From the NCBI RefSeq assembly GCF_000520815.1, contig NZ_ASRY01000028.1, forward strand, positions 1-64,000: a stretch of DNA of 64,000 nucleotides, given 5' to 3'. The position numbers and the translations under genes were made by a program. Positions 33,566 to 42,142 of this stretch are shown piece after piece. The stretch is from Paenibacillus maysiensis. GTDB lineage: Bacteria; Bacillota; Bacilli; Paenibacillales; Paenibacillaceae. The stretch's first letter is position 1, and the number at the start of each line of letters is the position of its first letter. Under the pieces are notes generated by a model. That model worked only from the letters and a program-made list of their open reading frames with translations, did not search any database and had not been told where the DNA came from.

Positions 33566-34495
33566 ATGGCTTACAAACCCGAACTATTGGTAACTGCCAG
33601 CTCTCCGGAGGATGCTCGTCAAATGCTGGAGGCTGGAGCGAGCGCATTACTTATTGGAGATGACCGCTTTGGGATGCGGTTACCGGGACATTTTACACCG
33701 AATCAAATCCGTGAGGTTGTGGAAGAGGCTCGGAAGCATGCGGCCCAGGTGTATGTGTCCATGACCAATTTGATGACGAACGAGCTATTGCCGTTCATTC
33801 CCGAATATGTGCAGACGCTTGCCGGATGCGGCGTAGATGCCATTGAGTTCAATGATCCGGCCGTATTAATGGCGGTGAAGGAATACGCGCCTCATCTGAA
33901 GCTGTTCTGGAACGGTGAAATGATTTCCACCAACTTTGCAACCGCCAACTATTGGGGAGAGAAGGGGGCTTCGCGTGTCATTTTGGCCCGTGAGCTCAGT
34001 ATGGACGAAATTACGGAAATGGTGCCCAAGCTGAACATGGAGGCCCAGGTTCAGGTACATGGCATGACCAATATTTATCATTCCAAGCGCAAGCTTGTAC
34101 AAAGCTATATGCTGCACCAGGGACGTCCGGTGGAAGGTGATCTGGGCAGAGAGCGCGGCTTGTTTTTGATCGAAGCAGAGCGGCAGGACGAGAAGTTTCC
34201 GATTTATGAGGATATCAACGGAACACATATTATGAGCTCGGATGATTTTTGTATTATGGAGGACCTGCATATTTTGATGGAGGCAGGCGTGCACAGCTTT
34301 AAGATCGAGGGCTTGTTGAAGCCTACGGCTTATAACGTGGCGGTCGTTCGTGCTTATCGCAAGGCGATGGATACCTTTACTGCCGATCCGGATGCTTACG
34401 CTTATGATGAAAGCTGGCTGGATGAGGTTCGCCGTCTTCAAGATCCTGAACGGGAACTGTCTTTCGGATTTTTCTATAAAGAACAGGTTTATTAA
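33566..34495 (+). CDS. U32 family protein, tRNA U34 hydroxylation subunit (YrrN/TrhP1-like)
   Basis: A 309-residue U32 'peptidase' family protein with ELLVTASSPEDARQMLEAGASALLIGDDRFGMR, FWNGEMISTNFATANYW, and VQVHGMTNIYHSKR; the Cys-rich Fe-S loop of the partner is missing, as is normal for the short subunit. In B. subtilis YrrN and YrrO (TrhP1/TrhP2) together hydroxylate U34 of tRNA using prephenate. Despite the old name, no protease activity is expected. It is followed by the long subunit; the methyltransferase gene trmR, which precedes it in B. subtilis, is absent here. Confidence 0.88.
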   Translation: MAYKPELLVTASSPEDARQMLEAGASALLIGDDRFGMRLPGHFTPNQIREVVEEARKHAAQVYVSMTNLMTNELLPFIPEYVQTLAGCGVDAIEFNDPAVLMAVKEYAPHLKLFWNGEMISTNFATANYWGEKGASRVILARELSMDEITEMVPKLNMEAQVQVHGMTNIYHSKRKLVQSYMLHQGRPVEGDLGRERGLFLIEAERQDEKFPIYEDINGTHIMSSDDFCIMEDLHILMEAGVHSFKIEGLLKPTAYNVAVVRAYRKAMDTFTADPDAYAYDESWLDEVRRLQDPERELSFGFFYKEQVY

Positions 34496-34527
34496 TTTGA
34501 AAATGAGTACACAGAGGGGGGAACGTC

Positions 34528-35859
34528 ATGGGAACGATGACCAAAACGAGAAAGTATATGGGCAAACGGAATCGTCTGGATAAGCCGGAGCTGCTGGCTC
34601 CTGCCGGAAATCTGGAAAAGCTGAAGTTCGCTATTCACTATGGCGCGGATGCCGTGTACATTGGTGGACAAAAATACGGTCTGCGCTCCAATGCCGATAA
34701 TTTCAGCTTTGAGGAAATGCGGGAAGGCGTAGAGTTTGCAAAAAAATATGGTGCCAAAGTTATTGTTGCTACCAACATTTATGCGCACAATGAGGATATT
34801 GCGGGGATTGAAGAATACCTGCGTAATTTGCACAAGGCGGGTATTCATGCTGTCATCGTCGCTGATCCTGCGATTGTATCTGTGGCATTGCGTACGGTGC
34901 CGGAGTTGGAAGTGCATTTGAGCACCCAGCAATCGACGCTGAACTGGCAGGCGGTAAAGTTCTGGAAGAATGAAGGATTACCGCGTGTGGTATTGGGCCG
35001 TGAGACCAGCCTGAAGGAAATTGAAGAAATTAAAAAACATGTGGACATCGAAATCGAAGCCTTTGTCCATGGTGCGATGTGCTCTTCATTTTCCGGTCGT
35101 TGCGTGCTGTCCAATCACTTTACAGACCGGGATTCCAATCGTGGGGGCTGCTGTCAGTCCTGCCGCTGGAAATACGATCTGTTTGAGGATGCCCGCCAAG
35201 ACGAGGTGTGGATATCTGAGGAAGAGGCGCAGGATAGTAATGTGCTGAAGCAATTCCAACTTGGTGTTAATCAGCTTCCATTGTTTGAGGAAAATGATAA
35301 TGCTTTTTCCATGGGCTCTAAGGATCTGTGCATGATTGAAAATGTCCCTGATCTGATTGATGTCGGTGTGGATAGCTTCAAAGTAGAGGGACGTATGAAA
35401 TCCATTCACTATGTGGCTACGGTTGTAAATGTCTATCGTCAAGCGATTGATTCCTATATGGCTGATCCTGAAAATTATGTGCTCAAGCCCGAATGGATTG
35501 AAGAAATTAACAAGGCGGCCAATCGTCCGCTGAATACCGGCTTTTTCTACGATACACCGGATCATGAGGATCATATTTATGAGCCGGAGGAAAAGGCTGT
35601 GCCTTATGATTTTGCCGGACTGGTTATGGACTACGATGCTGAGAGTGGTATAGCTACCATTCAACAACGAAACCATTTTAAACCGGGACATGAAATTGAG
35701 TTTTTTGGTCCGAACGGAACGTTTTTTAAACAAATAGTCGGAACGATCTGGGATGAAGAAGGCAACGAACTGGATGCTGCCCGTCACCCGCTTCAACGAA
35801 TCAAAATGCAGGTAGATCAGCCTGTATCTTATTTTGACATGATGCGTAAAAAGAAGTAA
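34528..35859 (+). CDS. U32 family protein, tRNA U34 hydroxylation subunit (YrrO/TrhP2-like)
   Basis: A 443-residue U32 protein with the signature KPELLAPAGNLEKLKFAIHYGADAVYIGGQKYGLR, FVHGAMCSSFSGRCVLSNH and GGCCQSCRWKYDL, giving the conserved cysteines proposed to hold a Fe-S cluster, then DLCMIENVPDLIDVGVDSFKVEGRMKS and a C-terminal beta-barrel domain (~360-440). With the preceding subunit it would make 5-hydroxyuridine in tRNA. The first 15 residues are basic and variable; ATG 34528 has GGGGGGAACGTC before it. Confidence 0.9.
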   Translation: MGTMTKTRKYMGKRNRLDKPELLAPAGNLEKLKFAIHYGADAVYIGGQKYGLRSNADNFSFEEMREGVEFAKKYGAKVIVATNIYAHNEDIAGIEEYLRNLHKAGIHAVIVADPAIVSVALRTVPELEVHLSTQQSTLNWQAVKFWKNEGLPRVVLGRETSLKEIEEIKKHVDIEIEAFVHGAMCSSFSGRCVLSNHFTDRDSNRGGCCQSCRWKYDLFEDARQDEVWISEEEAQDSNVLKQFQLGVNQLPLFEENDNAFSMGSKDLCMIENVPDLIDVGVDSFKVEGRMKSIHYVATVVNVYRQAIDSYMADPENYVLKPEWIEEINKAANRPLNTGFFYDTPDHEDHIYEPEEKAVPYDFAGLVMDYDAESGIATIQQRNHFKPGHEIEFFGPNGTFFKQIVGTIWDEEGNELDAARHPLQRIKMQVDQPVSYFDMMRKKK

Positions 35860-35889
35860 TTAAGTCTTAGGTCTCGGATAAAAAGATTC

Positions 35890-35925
35890 AAAAGCCTCTC
35901 CTATCGGTTGGAGGGGCTTTTTTTT
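35890..35925 (+). terminator. Terminator after the U32 pair
   Basis: AAAAGCCTCTCC / GGAGGGGCTTTT stem with a TATCGGTT loop, followed by a further T run (eight T in total). Confidence 0.85.
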
Positions 35926-35981
35926 GAATACTTTTCTAGGAAAAAAGTTTCACAAAATTTAGTGGGAGTTGAAAGGAAAGC

Positions 35982-36008
35982 TACATTCCTTGTCGAATAG
36001 TTCCGATA
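35982..36008 (+). promoter_or_regulatory. Sigma-D-like promoter of the second chemoreceptor
   Basis: TACA (35982-35985), exactly 15 bases, then TTCCGATA (36001-36008), compared with TAAA-N15-GCCGATAT for the flagellar sigma factor. Confidence 0.5.
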
Positions 36009-36082
36009 GATATGATATAGATAATAGATACATAACGGATACGTGGATCAGGAAACTAATTATAGGGTGGTAGGTGAGAGAA

Positions 36083-38332
36083 ATGGGTTTTTTGAAAAAA
36101 GAGGGGAATACAACGAAGAAGCAAGCAAAAAAAACGGCTATCATTAAAGGTATCAAGGGCAGCAAGGCGACAACGGCTAAAGGAGACAAAGCAGTGGAGA
36201 CGTCTTCGAAGGTTGTTCCCTGGTTGGCTAAGGCTACTCGTGTAGGCGCATACAATTTAAAGCGCTTACTCAAGCCGGAAAAGTACAGTAAGGATTTTAT
36301 GCATTTGGTCAAAAACTATAATCCGGTTCGTTCGGTAGGTATGAAGCTGTTTGTGATCTTTTTTACAGCGATTATGTTGTTTGTGATCAGTCTGGGAATG
36401 ATTTCATATTATAAAGCCAAAAACACAATTGAACAAAATGCGGCTACCGCATACCAGCAAACGGTTCAACAAACGGCAGAGAAGCTGGATATCATTTTAG
36501 AACGCTTTCAAGATACCTCGACACAGGTGTTTTTTGATACTGAATTAAGTGATCAGCTACAAAAGGCGGCAAAGCAGGAGAAAAATTCGTTTGATTCGTT
36601 TGTCGCTATGGGTGAAGTAAACAAAAAGTTAACGAATATTGCATTTACAAACAAGGAAATTGATTCGCTTTATCTGTATCCTGAACAGACGGATCTGCCT
36701 GCTATGGGCACAGGAACACAAAAGGACGTACGACAGGAGGCATGGTTCAAGGATATTTTAAAAAATAAAGGGATCGTCTGGTTGCCTACACAATTAAATG
36801 AAAATGGCAGCAAGACGTTTCGTCTGGCTCGTTCCATGAACAGCATGTCCGGCTTGGGCGGTACTTACGTTCTGGTCATGGATTTGAAGTCCAGTGCCGT
36901 GGATGATCAGTTGAAGAGTATTGATCTGGGTGCGGGCAGTATGATTAGCCTTATTACACAGGATGGCGTTTTTATAGGCTCCAACATTGAGGCTCTGGCT
37001 GGAGGGAAACAAAAGCTGGATTACGTTTCACAGCTCCAGGGTATTGAAGGAAATCAAATTTTGAAGCAGTCAGCAAATGGGAAAGTGCAAAATGTACTGG
37101 CCGTGCATAATACGCTGGGTACCTCCAAATGGATTCTCCTGGGTGTCGTACCTGTATCTGTGCTGGTTAAAGATGCCGAAGGGATTTTAACGACGACCTG
37201 GATTTTTGCTACAGTGGCGGCACTGATCGCGTTGTTCATCGGTTTGTTTATGGTGCGCCTTGTGGCTCTCCCTTTAACGCATTTAAAGGATCTGATGCTG
37301 GAAGGAGCCAAAGGCAATCTGCAAGTTCGTACCAACTACAACGCGCAGGATGAAATCGGGCAGTTGTCTGTAAGCTTTGATACGATGATGGAGCAGATTA
37401 CTTTGCTGGTAGATCAGACGAATGTTTCAGCCCAAGAGGTGCTGGATACAGCGACGGAACTCAGTGATGCTTCGAAGAAGACAGCCATCTCAGCCAAGGA
37501 AATTGCAGCGGCTACTGAGGAAATTGCTCACGGCTCCGCCAGCTTGGCAACAGAGGCTGAACGTGGCAGCGGACTGACCGGAAACATATCACAGCAAATG
37601 GATACGGTTATAGCCTCCAACCATGAAATGAGCAAGGTCGCACAGGAGGTTGAGCAATCCAGTGAACAAGGAACGGTTCAGTTGAAAAACCTTCTGGGTA
37701 AGACCAAGGTTACGGAGGAAACAACGCATGCGCTTATGAGCAAAGTAGACAAGCTGAAGGAGACGACCTCCGATGTCTTCAAGGTGCTGGATGTGCTACA
37801 GGATATTGCGAAGCAAACGAATATTTTATCGTTGAATGCTACGATTGAAGCGGCAAGGGCCGGAACGGCAGGTCGCGGATTTATGGTGGTGGCCAATGAG
37901 GTTCGTCAGTTGGCTGAACAATCGCGTCAAGCCATTCGCACCGCGACGGGAATTATTAATAACATCGTCGGCGAGATGAATGAGACGGTTCAGGCGTTAT
38001 CGGAGGTATACCCACTGTTTCGACAGCAGATGGGAGCCGTACAGGAGACGACGGACATTTTCCAATCGGTACAGCAGCAAATGGGAGAATTCGCGCTTCG
38101 ATTGGGCACGGTTACCTCATCTATTCAGGAGCTGAGCGAATCGCAGGCGACCTTGTCGGAGGCGATGACCAGTGTGAGCGCGGTAGCGGAACAGTCCTCC
38201 GCCACTTCGCAGGAAGTCGCTTCTCTCAGCATCGAGCAGGCAAATATCGGGAATCAACTGGTAGGATTGTCTGATAAGCTGGAAGGGGTATCGACGAATT
38301 TGAAGGAGCAGCTTTCACGGTTTACAGTGTAA
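36083..38332 (+). CDS. Methyl-accepting chemotaxis protein with lysine-rich cytosolic N-terminal extension
   Basis: About 749 residues. The first ~85 are cytosolic and strongly basic (repeated K, KGIKGSKATTAKGDK), an unusual addition before TM1 (~92-115). Then follow an extracellular Cache-like domain (~120-370), TM2 (~375-398), HAMP (~400-450) and a signalling domain with tip sequence NILSLNATIEAARAGTAGRGFM. GTG 36074 is possible, but ATG 36083 has AGGTGAG before it. A sigma-D-like promoter lies upstream. The ligand and the role of the extension are unknown. Confidence 0.88.
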   Translation: MGFLKKEGNTTKKQAKKTAIIKGIKGSKATTAKGDKAVETSSKVVPWLAKATRVGAYNLKRLLKPEKYSKDFMHLVKNYNPVRSVGMKLFVIFFTAIMLFVISLGMISYYKAKNTIEQNAATAYQQTVQQTAEKLDIILERFQDTSTQVFFDTELSDQLQKAAKQEKNSFDSFVAMGEVNKKLTNIAFTNKEIDSLYLYPEQTDLPAMGTGTQKDVRQEAWFKDILKNKGIVWLPTQLNENGSKTFRLARSMNSMSGLGGTYVLVMDLKSSAVDDQLKSIDLGAGSMISLITQDGVFIGSNIEALAGGKQKLDYVSQLQGIEGNQILKQSANGKVQNVLAVHNTLGTSKWILLGVVPVSVLVKDAEGILTTTWIFATVAALIALFIGLFMVRLVALPLTHLKDLMLEGAKGNLQVRTNYNAQDEIGQLSVSFDTMMEQITLLVDQTNVSAQEVLDTATELSDASKKTAISAKEIAAATEEIAHGSASLATEAERGSGLTGNISQQMDTVIASNHEMSKVAQEVEQSSEQGTVQLKNLLGKTKVTEETTHALMSKVDKLKETTSDVFKVLDVLQDIAKQTNILSLNATIEAARAGTAGRGFMVVANEVRQLAEQSRQAIRTATGIINNIVGEMNETVQALSEVYPLFRQQMGAVQETTDIFQSVQQQMGEFALRLGTVTSSIQELSESQATLSEAMTSVSAVAEQSSATSQEVASLSIEQANIGNQLVGLSDKLEGVSTNLKEQLSRFTV

Positions 38333-38476
38333 GGGCGTGCGTATTCATAAATTGTAGAGCTTGCTGGCGTTTGAGGATTATCGTGTTATATGAATTTATT
38401 GTTTACCCAGAAGCCCTTTCCTTAGCCAAGACCTTGCATAGCCTATACAGTACGTTAAAACAAAGGAGGCGTTCTT

Positions 38477-38581
38477 GTGGGGGAAATGGAAAGAGGCTTC
38501 GGAGGAGTGTGGACATCAATAGCTGCTATCCTGACACTATTTATTTTGTTAGTGATCGTCTTGAAAACATTTCTCTTATAA
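38477..38581 (+). CDS. Single-helix miniprotein A (YjcZ-like, 34 aa)
   Basis: A 34-codon frame from GTG 38477, seven bases after a perfect AAGGAGG. The product has a glycine-rich start (MGEMERGFGGVWTS) and one hydrophobic helix (IAAILTLFILLVIVLK). It is clearly related to the next miniprotein: both have G-G...WTS followed by LFILLVI. Such short Gly-plus-helix proteins resemble the YjcZ/spore-coat-associated family of Bacillales. A mother-cell-like -10 CATAGCCTA lies upstream at ~38440. It is followed by a short hairpin. Function unknown. Confidence 0.6.
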   Translation: MGEMERGFGGVWTSIAAILTLFILLVIVLKTFLL

Positions 38582-38588
38582 CATTGTG

Positions 38589-38625
38589 GGCTCTACTGCG
38601 TTGTACTGGTAGAGCCTTATTTGTT
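38589..38625 (+). terminator. Terminator-like hairpin after miniprotein A
   Basis: GGCTCTAC (38589-38596) pairs exactly with GTAGAGCC (38609-38616) and is followed by TTATTTGTTT. Confidence 0.6.
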
Positions 38626-38700
38626 TGCCTGAATGCCCTGTCCTTGAGCAATCTTCTACATATGCTGAAGTGTACTACACATCAAAGGAGGGATCGAGCC

Positions 38701-38802
38701 ATGGGTGGATTTAAAGGTGGTTGCGGCATGTGGACTTCTACGGGTGCAATTTTGGTACTCTTTATTCTGTTGGTTATCATCACTAAAGCCTGTTGGGTTT
38801 AA
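38701..38802 (+). CDS. Single-helix miniprotein B (YjcZ-like, 33 aa)
   Basis: A 33-codon frame at ATG 38701, behind AAAGGAGGGAT. The product is MGGFKGGCGMWTST followed by one helix, GAILVLFILLVIITK, and ends ACWV. It is a tandem paralogue of miniprotein A, with a similar upstream region (CATATGCTG in the place of CATAGCCTA, then AAAGGAGG). Two cysteines are present. A role in the spore or mother-cell membrane is inferred only from resemblance to the YjcZ family. Confidence 0.7.
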   Translation: MGGFKGGCGMWTSTGAILVLFILLVIITKACWV

Positions 38803-38836
38803 TTCGTAAAGAATCGTGAAGGCAAGGCCAATAACC

Positions 38837-38870
38837 AACCACTCGGCTTCTCAAGCTTGAGTGGTTTTTC
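38837..38870 (+). terminator. Terminator after miniprotein B
   Basis: AACCACTC (38837-38844) pairs with GAGTGGTT (38859-38866) followed by TTT. It covers the upstream end of the PBP frame, which argues against any PBP start before ~38870. Confidence 0.75.
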
Positions 38871-38962
38871 CTTTTCAACAAAATGATATGCCATATAGTA
38901 TACAGATTGGAAAAAACAATTACAGGACATACTACTGGAAAAAAGATGAAAGAAGGATGCGT

Positions 38963-40765
38963 GTGCCGAGGCGTGGCAGCAGTTTCATTCGAAAACGTCG
39001 AATTGCATATACGGCATTGAGCATTACGGCATTGCTACTCCTTTTGCTATTGCGGCTGGCCTGGATACAGGGGACGGCAGGTATCCACATGTCCGCTTAC
39101 GGAGGGCATTCGCTCAAGGAAATGTCTGTACGACAACGACAGGAGGGAATTGCAATCGACTCGGGACGGGGGCAATTTACGGATCGGTACGGACGCCCGT
39201 TAACTGGGGGCGTGGCATGGACACCTGTGCTTTTTCCTGATGTGGACGGTAAAACAGCCCTGCACGGAGAACAGCTTGCCAAGCTGTTGCGGACAAACAA
39301 GAAAGAGCTGCTGGCTCGATGGAAGGGGCTGCAATCCCCGTTGTTATGGCGAGACGGGCGTGGAGAACCCCTGCAAATCAAGCCGGATGAAGCGGATAAA
39401 TTGCTTAGCCTCGCACCTTCGCTGGTAGAGCTTGTACCGTATTCGACACGCTACACAAATTTACCCAATGGCAAGCAGTGGCTTGGCTTGCTGTATGAAC
39501 GACCAGACCGACCGGGTCAACTGCCGACCGGGGCAGCCGGGCTGGAAAGAACACTGGAGCCGCTGCTGAGCGGTGTCGGTGAAACGTTCGTTTCCCGGTT
39601 TGTGGATGCGCAGCGCCGTCCGCTGGCTCATGTGCCGTTACGGGTCAGTGTGCCATCCAATGATCACTATCCTCTACAGGTCCAGACGACAATTGATCTT
39701 CCATTACAGCAGCAGCTTGAAAAGCTGACGGAAACCAATCATCTGGCAGAAGGGGCAGCGGTTGTGCTGGATGCAGGGAACGCTGATGTACTGGCGATGG
39801 TGTCTCGTCCCTTTTATAACCCTGGTCGCGTCGATCCGCAGCAGACTACAGGCTGGTCTAATCGCGCCCTCAAGGCGGTGACGCCAGGCTCCATTTTCAA
39901 GCTTGTTACGGCGGCTGCTGCGCTTGAATCGGGGGTAGTCCAACCGAAGGAGCAATTCCATTGTCATGGGACCTATGGGAAGTATGGTTTGGCATGCTGG
40001 AAAAAAGAAGGACACGGCGCTCTGAACCTGGAGGAAGGGCTCGCCGTATCCTGTAATATTGTGTTCGCTCATCTGGGTGAACGGCTTAGCCCTGCCCAAA
40101 TTCAGGCCACAGCCTCTGCGCTCGGATTAAGCCGGACCGTCGGCTGGCAGGAGCGGAATCTTGCAGGCATGTCGCAGTTCAGTCCGTTGGATCACGAAGA
40201 AAAGGGAGCCGTATTCGGCTCCCTTACAAATGTGACTGATCCGGGTGTGCGCGTCCAGACAGCTATCGGTCAGCGAGACGTGCTGGTCACGCCCCTTCAA
40301 GCCGCCAATCTCATCGTGACATTGCTGCATAATGGTCAGGTGCATGCTCCACGGCTGGTGAAGCACATCAGCTATGCGGACGGTGGCACGTTGCTGGATC
40401 TGCCAGCTCACGCTTCTCCATCACCCGAAGGGAGCCATCCGATTCACGCTTCCACAGCTCTTACGCTTCGCGAAGCGATGGAAAAGGTTGTAGCCCACGG
40501 CACAGGTGCATCCTTGCGTGGCAAGTCGTGGCATCTGGCTGGAAAATCGGGCACAGCTCAGGCTCTAAAGGATGGTCAAGCCGTGAATCACCAATGGTTT
40601 ATCGGGTATGGCCCGGTGGAGCACCCTCGTTATGCCGTTGCCGTCCTGGTACAAAATGCGCCACAGCATTCTGCCAATCAGGCAACAGCACTGTTCGGTC
40701 AAGTGATGGACCTGTTAGCTCAATTTTCCTCGGTCCCACGAGAAGCTACACGATCTTCCTCCTGA
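38963..40765 (+). CDS. Class B penicillin-binding protein (PbpI/YrrR-like transpeptidase)
   Basis: About 600 residues: basic cytosolic start (RRGSSFIRKRR), one TM (~15-37), a dimerisation region (~50-240) and a transpeptidase domain. Active-site motifs are SIFK (nucleophile Ser310), SCN and KSGTAQ, all intact. It cross-links peptidoglycan outside the membrane. The frame opens at 38861 but inside a terminator; GTG 38963 is six bases after AGAAGG, while ATG 38957 touches that site. Synteny after yrrN-yrrO suggests PbpI. Its last 46 bases overlap the end of the convergent AI-2E family gene. Confidence 0.85.
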   Translation: MPRRGSSFIRKRRIAYTALSITALLLLLLLRLAWIQGTAGIHMSAYGGHSLKEMSVRQRQEGIAIDSGRGQFTDRYGRPLTGGVAWTPVLFPDVDGKTALHGEQLAKLLRTNKKELLARWKGLQSPLLWRDGRGEPLQIKPDEADKLLSLAPSLVELVPYSTRYTNLPNGKQWLGLLYERPDRPGQLPTGAAGLERTLEPLLSGVGETFVSRFVDAQRRPLAHVPLRVSVPSNDHYPLQVQTTIDLPLQQQLEKLTETNHLAEGAAVVLDAGNADVLAMVSRPFYNPGRVDPQQTTGWSNRALKAVTPGSIFKLVTAAAALESGVVQPKEQFHCHGTYGKYGLACWKKEGHGALNLEEGLAVSCNIVFAHLGERLSPAQIQATASALGLSRTVGWQERNLAGMSQFSPLDHEEKGAVFGSLTNVTDPGVRVQTAIGQRDVLVTPLQAANLIVTLLHNGQVHAPRLVKHISYADGGTLLDLPAHASPSPEGSHPIHASTALTLREAMEKVVAHGTGASLRGKSWHLAGKSGTAQALKDGQAVNHQWFIGYGPVEHPRYAVAVLVQNAPQHSANQATALFGQVMDLLAQFSSVPREATRSSS

Positions 40766-41874
40766 ATTTTAACGATAAAAGGAGGCTCCTCGAATTCTTC
40801 TGTCGGAAATCGAATCCATTGCTGCAAATAGCCTTGCTGCCATAATTCCTTCAGTAAAATGATCAGGATTGGAGACAGGATCAACCCGGCCAATCCGAAG
40901 ATCGACAACGAGATGATGGCAAAGGAAAGCATCAGATAAGCGGATGAAACGCCGATGGAATTACCGGTGATTTTAGGCTCTGCGAGCTGGCGGACGATTA
41001 CCGCAACTGCCATGACAATGAGTAGCCCTACAGCCAGGCCGGTGTTGCCCGTGATGAACAAATAGACTGCCCACGGAATAAAAATAACAGGTACACCCAG
41101 CAGGGGCAAAATATCAAACAAAGCCGCCACAAGAGCCAACGACAGGGCATTATCCACCTGCAAAATGAGTAAACCTATAAATACGAGAATAAAGGTAATC
41201 CCTACCAGTATGGCTTGTGCCTTTAGAAAGGCTGAAATTGCTTTGAGTACATGATTTTTCAGAAAAAGATAAGCGGTTTTAAGCGTCTTGGGTGTTTTAC
41301 TACGGGCAATGCCCTTCCAGAGATTGATCTCCATACTTAAAAAGAAAGCTAAAATAATGGCAACTGCAAAGTTACCCATAAAGACAGTGAAGGAGCTGAG
41401 AAACTGTATGAAAAAGGATAACCCCAATTGTGCCCATTTGGTGGCAATGGCGGTCGCAGTTTCAAAATAATCGTTAACGCGTTCGGTAATCCCTGGTGGC
41501 AAAGCAGCAATTTTATCTTGGGAAAGATGAAGATACCGCGTGAATTCCGTTTGGATAATTTGGGTATATTGTGGGAGATTTTGCGCCACTTTCGTAAATT
41601 GCGTAACGAGAATCAGACCCAATCCAAAAAAAATAGCGAGTAAAAGGATGATAAACAGCAAAACGGAGAGCGCGGAAGCGAAGGGCTTCTTCATGCCTTT
41701 GCGGTTGAAATAACGGGCCACAGGCTCAATGCACCAAAACACAACGAACGACAGGAACACAGGGGCCGCGAGCTGATACAGCTTACTGGATACAAGCATA
41801 ATTAAATACACGGTTAATACAATCAGGCCGATATCAAAAACGGTCCGCCAATATTTTTTATACAATGGTAACAT
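40720..41874 (-). CDS. AI-2E family membrane protein, YtvI-like
   Basis: A 384-residue protein with about eight helices, and the family hallmarks FFLSMEINLWKGI, FDILPLLGVPVIFIPW and EPKITGNSIGVSS. It resembles the sporulation-linked YtvI group more than the AI-2 exporter. The C-terminal tail (EEFEEPPFIVKIQEEDRVASRGTEEN) is charged and is encoded antisense to the end of the PBP gene. AAAGGAG lies 13 bases before the start. Function is unproven. Confidence 0.82.
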   Translation of the reverse strand: MLPLYKKYWRTVFDIGLIVLTVYLIMLVSSKLYQLAAPVFLSFVVFWCIEPVARYFNRKGMKKPFASALSVLLFIILLLAIFFGLGLILVTQFTKVAQNLPQYTQIIQTEFTRYLHLSQDKIAALPPGITERVNDYFETATAIATKWAQLGLSFFIQFLSSFTVFMGNFAVAIILAFFLSMEINLWKGIARSKTPKTLKTAYLFLKNHVLKAISAFLKAQAILVGITFILVFIGLLILQVDNALSLALVAALFDILPLLGVPVIFIPWAVYLFITGNTGLAVGLLIVMAVAVIVRQLAEPKITGNSIGVSSAYLMLSFAIISLSIFGLAGLILSPILIILLKELWQQGYLQQWIRFPTEEFEEPPFIVKIQEEDRVASRGTEEN

Positions 41875-42142
41875 ATGTATATAACGACTCCTTTAAGATT
41901 TTTATCTATTGTACACTAAATTGGATCTCAATGCGCTTGTATAGGTGTGCAAGGTACAGAATCAAGAGCAGCAGTATAACCGCCTAGAGCAGCATCGGGT
42001 TAGACCAGTAATTGATTGTTATGCTCAAGTAAGAATGCAGCAAAATCTCGGCATGCTTACGTCTTTGTGATAACATATAAGTAAGTGAGTTTTCCTCAGG
42101 AAGCCTGCTTGGAGTCCAGAAATAGAAAAGTGGGGATAAAAC

